From Bacteroidales bacterium (GTDB lineage Bacteria; Bacteroidota; Bacteroidia; Bacteroidales; UBA932): 64,000 nt of DNA. The DNA is taken from the NCBI GenBank assembly GCA_017626555.1, contig JAGAIM010000004.1, positions 81,849 through 145,848 on the forward strand, read 5' to 3'. A program made the translations under genes and the position numbers. Shown piece after piece: positions 43,942 through 51,575 of this stretch (position 1 is the first letter of the stretch; each line of letters opens with the position of its first letter). Below the pieces are notes generated by a model. It searched no databases. It was not told the DNA's origin and was given only the letters and a program-made list of their open reading frames with translations.

Positions 43942-45363
43942 TTATTCTACATAACTGCTGCAATCCCAACAATGTGTGCACAAATCGCATTTAGGGAGCC
44001 CTATGGCTGCTACAAGATCTTCCAGGCGCTGGAACTTTAGTGATGTGAGTTGAAGATGCTTCCTCATAATCTCCACCATCTCCTTATGCTTCGGACTGTC
44101 CGGATCCACATACTGCATACATATCTCGTCAGTGAGATTGTCCGTTCCCTCCATATCTCTGATCACCCTTCTTGTGTAAAGGTCGTATGTGCTGCGTGAA
44201 GTCGAGAAATTGAGGAACTTGCAAGGAAAGATCAGCGGAGGGCAGGCAATCCTCATATGCACTTCCTTTATGCCGGTGTCGTGCAATTTCACGATATTGT
44301 CCTTCAATTGCGTTCCTCTCACTATCGAGTCATCCATAAACACAACCCTCTGTCCGCGTGTCAGCCTCTCGTTAGGCAGCAGTTTCATCTTTGCTACGAG
44401 ATCCCTCATCTTCTGATTCTGAGGCATAAAACTCCGTGGCCAGGTCGGGGTATATTTGACGAATGGCCTCTTATATGGGACACCTTTTTCATTGGCATAT
44501 CCGATGGCGTGGCCGATTCCTGAATCCGGTATTCCGGACGCATAGTCTATGTCAATATCCGTATCTCTCCTTGCCATTGCCGCACCGTTTTCATATCTGG
44601 CATTCTCGACATTGACACCTTCGTACCAGGCAGACGGATAACCGTAATACACCCATAGGAATGAACATACCTGCTTGCGGCATCCCGGCGGAGTGACCTC
44701 ACGGACACCATCGGCACTCATCTGTACGATTTCTCCAGGCCCAAGGTCTCTGACGTATGAATATCCGAGATTCGTATAACTCGAACTCTCGCTCGCACAT
44801 ACATAGCCCATATCGTTCTTGCCTATCGATATCGGAGTCCTTCCGAATTTGTCACGCGCTGCATATATGGCATAGTCCGTCAGGACAAGCATTGAGCAGG
44901 AGCCCTTTATCTGGCTCTGTGCATATTCGATGCCCTCCTTGATGCTATTGCCCATACCGATGAGCATAGCCACCAGTTCGGTTGCATTGATGTCGGAACT
45001 TGAGAGTTCTGCGAAATGCATCCTTTGCTGCAAGAGGCTCTCGGTCAATTCCTTTATATTGTCGATCCTTGCCACTGTCACCACCGAATAACGTCCTAGA
45101 TGGGATGTTATGGTTATGGGCTGTGATTCATTGTCGGATATCACTCCCACACCCATCTTCGATTCTCCGAACCGTGGAAGTTCATCTTCAAATTTATTCC
45201 TGAAATATCCGTTTTCCAATGAATGTATGGAACGTACGAATTTCGTTCCGTCATAGAATGCCATACCGGCACGCTTTGTTCCCAGATGTGAATGGTAGTC
45301 AGTACCGTAGAACACGTCGCTGACGCATTCTCTGCGGGAAATACAACCGAAAAATCCTGACAT
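43942..45363 (-). CDS. Amidophosphoribosyltransferase-like protein without N-terminal Cys
   Basis: 473 residues. The PRPP loop VVFMDDSIVRGTQ and the glutaminase-type fold (SHLGTKRAGMAFYDG, PISIGKNDMGYVCASES) identify a PurF relative. PurF needs Cys at position 1 after Met removal; here the protein begins MSGFFGCISRRE, so Cys is at residue 7. The C-terminus has KCDLCTHCWDC, a four-Cys cluster that could bind Fe-S or zinc. It may be an ammonia-dependent or regulatory paralogue. The start at 45363 is supported by a promoter box at 45390-45397. Confidence 0.85.
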   Translation of the reverse strand: MSGFFGCISRRECVSDVFYGTDYHSHLGTKRAGMAFYDGTKFVRSIHSLENGYFRNKFEDELPRFGESKMGVGVISDNESQPITITSHLGRYSVVTVARIDNIKELTESLLQQRMHFAELSSSDINATELVAMLIGMGNSIKEGIEYAQSQIKGSCSMLVLTDYAIYAARDKFGRTPISIGKNDMGYVCASESSSYTNLGYSYVRDLGPGEIVQMSADGVREVTPPGCRKQVCSFLWVYYGYPSAWYEGVNVENARYENGAAMARRDTDIDIDYASGIPDSGIGHAIGYANEKGVPYKRPFVKYTPTWPRSFMPQNQKMRDLVAKMKLLPNERLTRGQRVVFMDDSIVRGTQLKDNIVKLHDTGIKEVHMRIACPPLIFPCKFLNFSTSRSTYDLYTRRVIRDMEGTDNLTDEICMQYVDPDSPKHKEMVEIMRKHLQLTSLKFQRLEDLVAAIGLPKCDLCTHCWDCSSYVE

Positions 45364-45389
45364 AAGATTGTTGCTGTTTTTATATCCTG

Positions 45390-45397
45390 CAAAAATA
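45390..45397 (-). promoter_or_regulatory. -7 box upstream of the PurF-like gene
   Basis: TATTTTTG on the minus strand, 27 bases before the chosen start, which makes the upstream in-frame codons untranslated. Confidence 0.55.
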
Positions 45398-45581
45398 CAT
45401 TTTTTATCCGGATTATGATTTATTATATTAATTTCGTACACAAAATAATTCACCGATCCTAAGATATTATCGATCTTGTGAATCAGGCTGGAGGAGATGA
45501 ACTCCGAAACCGTGGAATCCTCATCGGATCTCTGGCGATAATATATAATCTTGCCGATTGTACCATCAAGTTGAGATAGAC

Positions 45582-45610
45582 TTATATTGTGGTTTTAAAC
45601 CATAATATAA
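45582..45610. repeat. 29-bp palindrome at the recombinase start
   Basis: Arms 45582-45595 and 45597-45610 are reverse complements with one mismatch, centred on T45596. It ends on the first base of the recombinase ATG. Candidate operator or recombination half-site pair. Confidence 0.65.
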
Positions 45611-46533
45611 TGACTGATATGAAATTTGAAGATGTTGTCGGGTTGTGGCAGGCCGACAAGAAACGCTATGTCAAGAGATCGACATACTATGCCTATTCAT
45701 TATTGATTACAAACCATCTTCTTCCTGCATTTTCAGGAATGACCGATGTGACGGAGACTGTCGTGCAGGAATTTGTGTTGGAAAAACTCCGGCAGGGATT
45801 AAGCCGGAAGTCCGTAAAGGATATCCTTATCGTGTTGAAGATGATTCTTCGTTATGCGGCCAAGAACGGATATATGAGCCATCACGAGATAGATGTGAAA
45901 TATCCGATAGAAAGACAGGTTCAACATATTGATGTCTTGAGCCTCGGCGATCAGAGATTTTTGATTGACTATATTGAAAATCATCTTACATTTATGAATC
46001 TGGGAATCTATATCTGTCTGTGCACAGGATTGAGAATAGGTGAGATCTGTGCCCTTGTCTGGGATGATATCGATATGAAGGCCGGAGTCGTCAATGTATC
46101 CCGGACCATCCAGAGAATCTATATGGTTGACGGAACCCGAAGACGCAGCGAAGTGGTCATAGGTACTCCTAAATCTGTAAATTCCATACGCCAGGTCCCC
46201 CTGTCAAGAAATCTGCAGAAGATACTGCGTCCCCTGAAGAAGATTGTCAACGGTAGTTTTTATGTACTAACTAATTCAGCCAGACCGATTGAGCCGCGAT
46301 CGTACCGTAATCATTTCAACAGACTGATCGGAGAACTCGATATCCCTAAGTTGAAATTCCACTCCCTACGTCACAGTTTTGCCACAAGATGCATCGAGAG
46401 CAGATGTGACACCAAAACAGTCAGTCTCCTGCTGGGGCATTCAAGTGTCAATACGACACTGAATCTTTACGTCCATCCGAATATGGATCATAAGAAGAAG
46501 TGTATAGAACAGATGTCCAGAATACTGAAATGA
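45610..46533 (+). CDS. Tyrosine recombinase/integrase
   Basis: 307 residues. SAM-like core-binding domain at about 1-100, then the catalytic domain with Arg in TGLRIGEICALVW, the HxxR box HSLRHSFATR, and LLGHSSVNTTLNLYVHP with the second His and the nucleophile Tyr: all catalytic residues are visible. It may mobilise an element, resolve dimers or invert DNA. No excisionase or relaxase is nearby. The ATG at 45610 is chosen; another lies three codons on. 246 bases separate it from the divergent PurF-like gene. Confidence 0.92.
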   Translation: MTDMKFEDVVGLWQADKKRYVKRSTYYAYSLLITNHLLPAFSGMTDVTETVVQEFVLEKLRQGLSRKSVKDILIVLKMILRYAAKNGYMSHHEIDVKYPIERQVQHIDVLSLGDQRFLIDYIENHLTFMNLGIYICLCTGLRIGEICALVWDDIDMKAGVVNVSRTIQRIYMVDGTRRRSEVVIGTPKSVNSIRQVPLSRNLQKILRPLKKIVNGSFYVLTNSARPIEPRSYRNHFNRLIGELDIPKLKFHSLRHSFATRCIESRCDTKTVSLLLGHSSVNTTLNLYVHPNMDHKKKCIEQMSRILK

Positions 46534-46544
46534 TCTGATAGGGG

Positions 46545-48404
46545 TCAGTAATTGAATATCCAACTGTCAGTGACCGACATTTCTCCTTTTGAATCGATGG
46601 CTGCTACTATGATGATATATTCCTGGCCCTTATCCAAACCGCTTAATGATACGGAGGTCTCGGATGTGGAAGACATATAATAAAGTCCAGGTGAGAGATA
46701 CATATTCTCTTGGGCATATATTACAGAAGATTCAAGTACATCTGTCCAAAGGTAATCGTTTGTTGCCGTGAGTATATATCTATACTTGGCTGCCTTACCA
46801 TTGGATACACTCCATTCTACAGATGAAGTGCTGCTCACTGCATCCTGGTTCTTATTGATCGCAACCTTGAGATCGTTGTAAGGGATAGGCTCTGTCTGCA
46901 TCTCTTCCATAAGGAGAGGGCCATATCGTCCATCTTTGTCCACAGCGACAGAAAGGAGATACATCGTGCTGCCAGGATGCAGGAATCTTCGTTCGAGAAG
47001 TTCTGTTTCTGCGCAGTAAATGTTGCTCATACCGTCAGGATCCAGAAGGAAACGGATGATATCCTCCTCCCCGGCATATCCTGCAATCATATCTTCATAC
47101 ACCAGTGTTGCATATATATATAGTGCCTCAGGTGCCGTCAGTGTCACCGATATGCGGGTTTTGTCTATGTACAGGTTGCTGTATGAAACTTCAATCGAGC
47201 CTCCAGGTTCGAAATGTTTTGCCGTGGCCTCGGCATATTGAATGTCATCTTCAGTATATTGTCCGTCTTTCCTGAATGGAACCGCCCATATTACATAACT
47301 TTGTCCCGGTACGATGAGTGCTTCCTTTGTCTCATCATTGAACGATGTTATGTTTCCTGTATATTTCAGAGGAGAGGTATATAGCATCCTGTGCGGTATG
47401 CTCTCCAGAAGACTCCCGGAATCCAGTTCTTTGAAGAAGGAATCTCTTGTCTGGAAGCCGAAGAAGTATGATGATGTGTTCTGAACGGCAAAGGAGAATC
47501 TGATGTTGTCGAACGTGGTGCTTTCCACATTTATGCTTGCCATTGGCTCCTGACTTTTCTGCAGGTCATCTATAACAAGCGGAATTGTAGTTATGGTGGA
47601 ACGTTTCACCTCTACGGCCTTGCCGTTTTTAAGGTGGAAGGTCTGCTCCCTTTTATCGGCAGTGACCACATTTATCGACATATCGCTGTAGGTCTGGAAC
47701 GGAACTACAATGTGGAAGGCAACAGGAACAGAGGATAGTTCGACTCCGCTTCCGCATTTGAGGATCACCTGATTGCCGCCTGGTGTCGTTTCGTCGAAGA
47801 ATATCTTCCTGTTTTTAGGAATATATCCGCAGTCACCGCTGATATGGGCTGAAGATGTAAGTGTTATTTCCGATATCCGGACTCCTGACTCGAGGGTAGA
47901 AAGATTGAGCCTGATGACTCCTGCAGCATTGTGGAAATTCAGGACTGGCTCGAATGCGACATCACTTACCATTGGCATCGCACCCTCATCAAATGATTCT
48001 GACACATAGTTCTGCAGTTCAGGCAAGGTGAAGAATATTTCTTTGTCAGCATCGGGAGTGCCTATATACATATTCTCTGCAGGGTAGCCGGCAATGACTC
48101 CTGAGGAGAAATCAAGCACATTTGATGGATCTTCCGGAACGAATTCTGCTGTTGAGGCTCCGTAAGTGGCTGCTTTATATGTCCCCTGCATATTCTTCAA
48201 TCCGGTGGACAGGATTATACGGTCACCCTCCGACCACAGCACTTTATGGCTGCCACCCTCGTCAGGACCTATGGATGTGCGTGTTTCGTTGCCTATTGTG
48301 GCTAAAACAGTGTCATACTCTGTCTGTGTCGTTTCGTCAGACAAAGTGCAGGAAGCCAGAAGGAATATCGCTGCAGACAATATTGTGAACTTGAAATTTC
48401 TCAT
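46545..48404 (-). CDS. Fimbrillin-like surface lipoprotein
   Basis: 619 residues. Lipoprotein signal with lipobox LLASC (Cys19). The first 285 residues have the pattern of fimbrillin-like proteins: ETRTSIGPDEGG near the N-terminus, VLWSEGDRI, PAENMYIG and a VLNFHNAAGVIRLNL strand. The rest looks like two or three Ig/Fn3-like beta domains (DLQKSQEPMASINVES; SETSVSLSGLDKGQEYIIIV). A pilus or surface adhesion part is plausible; no usher or mfa/fim anchor gene is next to it. A 48-residue gene precedes it by 11 bases. Convergent with the recombinase. Confidence 0.8.
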   Translation of the reverse strand: MRNFKFTILSAAIFLLASCTLSDETTQTEYDTVLATIGNETRTSIGPDEGGSHKVLWSEGDRIILSTGLKNMQGTYKAATYGASTAEFVPEDPSNVLDFSSGVIAGYPAENMYIGTPDADKEIFFTLPELQNYVSESFDEGAMPMVSDVAFEPVLNFHNAAGVIRLNLSTLESGVRISEITLTSSAHISGDCGYIPKNRKIFFDETTPGGNQVILKCGSGVELSSVPVAFHIVVPFQTYSDMSINVVTADKREQTFHLKNGKAVEVKRSTITTIPLVIDDLQKSQEPMASINVESTTFDNIRFSFAVQNTSSYFFGFQTRDSFFKELDSGSLLESIPHRMLYTSPLKYTGNITSFNDETKEALIVPGQSYVIWAVPFRKDGQYTEDDIQYAEATAKHFEPGGSIEVSYSNLYIDKTRISVTLTAPEALYIYATLVYEDMIAGYAGEEDIIRFLLDPDGMSNIYCAETELLERRFLHPGSTMYLLSVAVDKDGRYGPLLMEEMQTEPIPYNDLKVAINKNQDAVSSTSSVEWSVSNGKAAKYRYILTATNDYLWTDVLESSVIYAQENMYLSPGLYYMSSTSETSVSLSGLDKGQEYIIIVAAIDSKGEMSVTDSWIFNY

Positions 48405-48415
48405 AGTGATCGCGC

Positions 48416-48562
48416 TTATTCGAAGAAATCTATGTAATCATCAGGATCTTCAAGAAGTTCCTCGTTGCTTCCGTAGCCGCTCAATGCCAGGACGCATTGC
48501 TCCGGGACAAGAGTGATTGTCCTGGACTCTGGAGATACGTATGTTTCAAATTTTGCTGTCAT
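48416..48562 (-). CDS. Small acidic protein preceding the fimbrillin-like gene
   Basis: 48 residues from the ATG at 48562. It ends NEELLEDPDDYIDFFE, strongly acidic. I do not recognise it. A -7 box TATGTTTG (48570-48577, minus strand) is only 8 bases upstream, so the mRNA would have almost no leader from that box; the longer frame upstream is not supported. It lies 11 bases before the 619-residue lipoprotein gene and may be a leader peptide or a partner. Confidence 0.55.
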   Translation of the reverse strand: MTAKFETYVSPESRTITLVPEQCVLALSGYGSNEELLEDPDDYIDFFE

Positions 48563-48569
48563 AACTTTG

Positions 48570-48577
48570 CAAACATA
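48570..48577 (-). promoter_or_regulatory. Possible -7 box upstream of the 48-residue gene
   Basis: TATGTTTG on the minus strand; no -33 at 19-20 bases, though a TTTG lies 12 bases away. Confidence 0.35.
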
Positions 48578-48667
48578 AAAAAAATATGTCAAATATCGTT
48601 TGATATCTGCAACATATTTCATCCGTCAGGCATCTATAATCCGTAAACAATCCATCCACTATAAACT

Positions 48668-49108
48668 ATGCGCGACTTTATTCTCAGAAATTTCGGCCGT
48701 CTTTTCGCGGTTCTGGGGTGTTCCACTCTGGTTACGGCCTGTTATGGAGTGCCTTACGATGACTTTCACGCATCCGTGTCCGGATCAGTTCTGGATGCCG
48801 ATTCTGCCGAACCTATTGAAGGAATTCAGGTGAAGATGACGGTTGGGCACAGATCCCAGGGTGTTGGCAACACTGTCCAGAGTCTTGTGCCGGACGAGGA
48901 ATCCGTCACAGTCACTTCCGACCGTCTCGGTCAATTCTCCGAAATCATCAGAGGATATGGTGAAGTAGATGGGGTGATAATAGAATGTATCGACATTGAT
49001 GCAGATGCCAATGGATCCTATCTGCCAAAGTCTCAGGTATATGATATTGATGAGGCTGAAGACGTCGTAATTACTCTACAAAAACTCTACAAAGCCTCTC
49101 AGAAATAA
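48668..49108 (+). CDS. Radical-SAM-associated putative lipoprotein
   Basis: 146 residues. Signal with two Cys candidates (Cys18 GCS and Cys25 in VTACYG). The segment YGVPYDDFHASVSGSVLD followed by EPIEGIQVKM fits the family I know as lipoproteins paired with a radical SAM enzyme (Bacteroidetes and spirochaetes), which have a carboxypeptidase-regulatory-like beta domain. No radical SAM gene lies near it, so it appears orphaned. A hairpin ends the transcript at 49162-49191. Confidence 0.7.
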   Translation: MRDFILRNFGRLFAVLGCSTLVTACYGVPYDDFHASVSGSVLDADSAEPIEGIQVKMTVGHRSQGVGNTVQSLVPDEESVTVTSDRLGQFSEIIRGYGEVDGVIIECIDIDADANGSYLPKSQVYDIDEAEDVVITLQKLYKASQK

Positions 49109-49161
49109 GATTTTTTTAGGGACTTATATGTATGTCTAACCTATTGTTGCACAGTGTTTTA

Positions 49162-49191
49162 AATGGGGCTTTCCGTGACAGGGGCCCCATT
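49162..49191. terminator. Hairpin after the lipoprotein gene
   Basis: AATGGGGC (49162-49169) pairs with GCCCCATT (49184-49191) around 14 bases; T-rich sequence follows at 49192. Confidence 0.55.
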
Positions 49192-49232
49192 GTTGCTTTC
49201 TTGCATATATCCTCTACAATCATAAAATATGC

Positions 49233-49240
49233 TATATTTG
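49233..49240 (+). promoter_or_regulatory. -7 box upstream of the DUF47 gene
   Basis: TATATTTG, 30 bases before the ATG; no matching -33. It may start the cluster that runs toward 60 kb. Confidence 0.5.
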
Positions 49241-49270
49241 TTTTCATAGAAAGATGAAATTAGAGGCAAT

Positions 49271-49918
49271 ATGTTCGGAAAACGTAAGGCAGACAAACTG
49301 ATAGAGGATATAGACAGATATTTCGACCTGATGGATCAGTCAGTGCTGGTCTTTAAGGATGGTGTGAGGAATTACCTGTATTCCAATGTCAATGATTTCA
49401 ATGGCAACCTTCAGAAAATGTCCGCTCTTGAAAGTGAGATCGACGTTCTGAGGCGTGAGGTCGAGAACGCTTTATATACCCAGACCGCCCTTGTGCGCTC
49501 CAGAGGTGATATTATGCGACTTTTCGAGAAATCACGCAATATTATGGATATTCTGAATGACAGTCTTTTCCAATTCGAAATAGAGACTCCTTTCATCCCA
49601 TCGGAACTGAACCCGGAGTTTATGAAACTTACGGAGTTCTCCACTCTTGCTGTCGAAGCCATCGTTCCGGCAGCAAAGGCATATTTCAAAGCGCCAGACA
49701 CGGTTCCGGACAAAATCAGCCGTTCCTATTTTTATGAAAAGGAGGCTCTCAGATATTCCCAGACTATCAAGAGAACAGTATTTCACAATATGACGAGTCT
49801 CAAACTCAGCGAAAAGTTCCATCTGAGGTACTTCGCCCTCCATATTGAGAATCTTTCAAAGGCAGCGGCTAATGTAGCAGATCAGTTGGCCGTTATGGCG
49901 ATAAGAAGGACAATGTAG
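49271..49918 (+). CDS. DUF47 family (PhoU-like) protein
   Basis: 215 residues, all helical. RKADKLIEDIDRYFDLMDQS, KMSALESEIDVLRREVENAL and KTRYFAL-like C-terminal helices match DUF47, a PhoU-related family usually encoded directly before a PiT phosphate permease and thought to regulate it. Here the following gene begins five bases later and is a membrane protein with a C-terminal HTH. Confidence 0.85.
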   Translation: MFGKRKADKLIEDIDRYFDLMDQSVLVFKDGVRNYLYSNVNDFNGNLQKMSALESEIDVLRREVENALYTQTALVRSRGDIMRLFEKSRNIMDILNDSLFQFEIETPFIPSELNPEFMKLTEFSTLAVEAIVPAAKAYFKAPDTVPDKISRSYFYEKEALRYSQTIKRTVFHNMTSLKLSEKFHLRYFALHIENLSKAAANVADQLAVMAIRRTM

Positions 49919-49922
49919 GCTT

Positions 49923-51545
49923 ATGAAGGTGGTGTCTCTCATATTATTCCTGGCGGTGTCAGCACTTTGGTTCTTTTCCAATGAGTATCCGGCACTCTTC
50001 GGGTTATATGTGCCTGCATCTGTAGTAAGAAGACGCACTTTCAAGATGATAGTGGCTGTTTTCCTTATCCTCTCCTTATATTTCAGCGTTTATGCCGGGG
50101 TTCCCGGTGCAGTCGAAACACTCTTTTCCACTTGTATAGAGGATTTCCGTTCGATATTCATCATCTTGATATCAGCATTAGTGACCCTGATGGCTATGAG
50201 GCTGTTTTCATTGAATGGTGCCGCAGTATTTGCCATACTCGGTGCCCTGCAAGCCTGCAGACTCAATGCCGGTGCCGGGATACAGATGCATCTTGCACTT
50301 TCGGTTCTTGCTTCGCTTGCTGCAGCATTTGCACTCTCTGCACTTCTCAGATTTATTTTCAGACATACTCTTGAAAAGAGCAATCTGCATCTTATAACGC
50401 TATCATATTATATGCGTTTTGCCGTACTTGCAGGCCTGGTGCTCACATCCTGTGCTGTGGGATTGAACTGGGGCGGATTCCTTATGGCCGGAATAAGTCT
50501 GTCAGGTGCGCCGCAATACGCATTGTGGGTCATCATCATTGTGCTGGCTGCTGCAATATTCGCCCTTTCTCCGTTTCTTCGCTTGGGAACCGATGCTTCG
50601 GCAAGCCGATATTCGGACTTTTCGATATATACTGTAATAACAGTGGGCTTTTCTGTAGCGCTTACATTGATTGTCTTTTCGTTTGACAGGCCGCTAGGAA
50701 TCGTGGCACTGGCTCCTATGCCTCTTTCCGTAAGTTCTCTGGTTGCAGCGTCAATCGCCGGTGCCGGTATCGTATGCCGCAACAGTCTCATAAGCAGGGA
50801 AGAATATATGAAGGAAGGACTCGCTCTGCTGATTGCACCGTCAGGCTCTTTCCTCATTGCTGCAGTGATATTCCGCCTCACCGGCGGGGGAGAGGTAATC
50901 GTTGACTTTACCGTTCTTGCGGCGGCGCTTCTCATCGTCACCTGCCTGTTCTTTTCGGCTTATATGCTCCGTCAGAAACGGCAGAGGGAGGCGACGGAAC
51001 GCCTGGTATATTCTCAACAGCAGCAGATATATGAGAACAGCAGGGCTCTCAATGATATGGAACGGAAGGTGGTTCTGTCTGAAAATCAGGCACTTCATAA
51101 TGCGGTGGAAATGAAGAGGCAGGAGGTGATGAATGTAGCCTTAAGCATTGTGGAACAGAAGGAATATCTGGAGTCTCTTTACAGTATAGTCAGGAGGATT
51201 GCCAGGGAAAATGATGCCGCTGAACGAGACAATCTGATTGGAGAACTAAGTGCATCCCTGAAGCAGCGTCTCTCTTACGACCGCGATGTGGATTCGCAGT
51301 ATTTCTATGCTCAGGCCGAGTCCCTTCACGAGGACTTCAGCGCGAAACTGTCGGAGAACTTTCCGGATCTTACTCAGCAGGAAAAACGACTTGCCACCCT
51401 TCTGCGGCTGGGATTTTCGTCGAAATATATAGCGACCCTGATGAATATCACTCCGAAGAGTGTGGAGATCAGCCGCTACAGGCTCCGCCAGAAACTCGGG
51501 CTTTCGCGTGGAGACAATCTGGTAAATTACATAAAATCCATATAA
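49923..51545 (+). CDS. Polytopic membrane protein fused to a LuxR-type HTH
   Basis: 540 residues. About eleven hydrophobic segments fill residues 1 to about 345, then a coiled-coil/helical linker (about 350-470) and a LuxR-like DNA-binding domain (480-540: LTQQEKRLATLLRLGFSSKY, then MNITPKSVEISRYRLRQKLG). Bacteroidetes have membrane-anchored LuxR regulators, but this many helices suggests a transporter-derived sensor. Placement right after a DUF47 gene is where a PiT phosphate permease normally sits; I cannot confirm PiT homology because its GANDVANA-type motifs are not clear. Probable role: a membrane sensor controlling the genes downstream. Confidence 0.8.
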   Translation: MKVVSLILFLAVSALWFFSNEYPALFGLYVPASVVRRRTFKMIVAVFLILSLYFSVYAGVPGAVETLFSTCIEDFRSIFIILISALVTLMAMRLFSLNGAAVFAILGALQACRLNAGAGIQMHLALSVLASLAAAFALSALLRFIFRHTLEKSNLHLITLSYYMRFAVLAGLVLTSCAVGLNWGGFLMAGISLSGAPQYALWVIIIVLAAAIFALSPFLRLGTDASASRYSDFSIYTVITVGFSVALTLIVFSFDRPLGIVALAPMPLSVSSLVAASIAGAGIVCRNSLISREEYMKEGLALLIAPSGSFLIAAVIFRLTGGGEVIVDFTVLAAALLIVTCLFFSAYMLRQKRQREATERLVYSQQQQIYENSRALNDMERKVVLSENQALHNAVEMKRQEVMNVALSIVEQKEYLESLYSIVRRIARENDAAERDNLIGELSASLKQRLSYDRDVDSQYFYAQAESLHEDFSAKLSENFPDLTQQEKRLATLLRLGFSSKYIATLMNITPKSVEISRYRLRQKLGLSRGDNLVNYIKSI

Positions 51546-51575
51546 TCTATCATTAACCATTAAACCTTACAGACA

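Noticed and set aside
42140-46600. Direct repeat of the tRNA-Ser 3' end as an attachment site
   Set aside because: No copy of the T-arm/acceptor sequence was found near the recombinase by eye; a computed search would be decisive.
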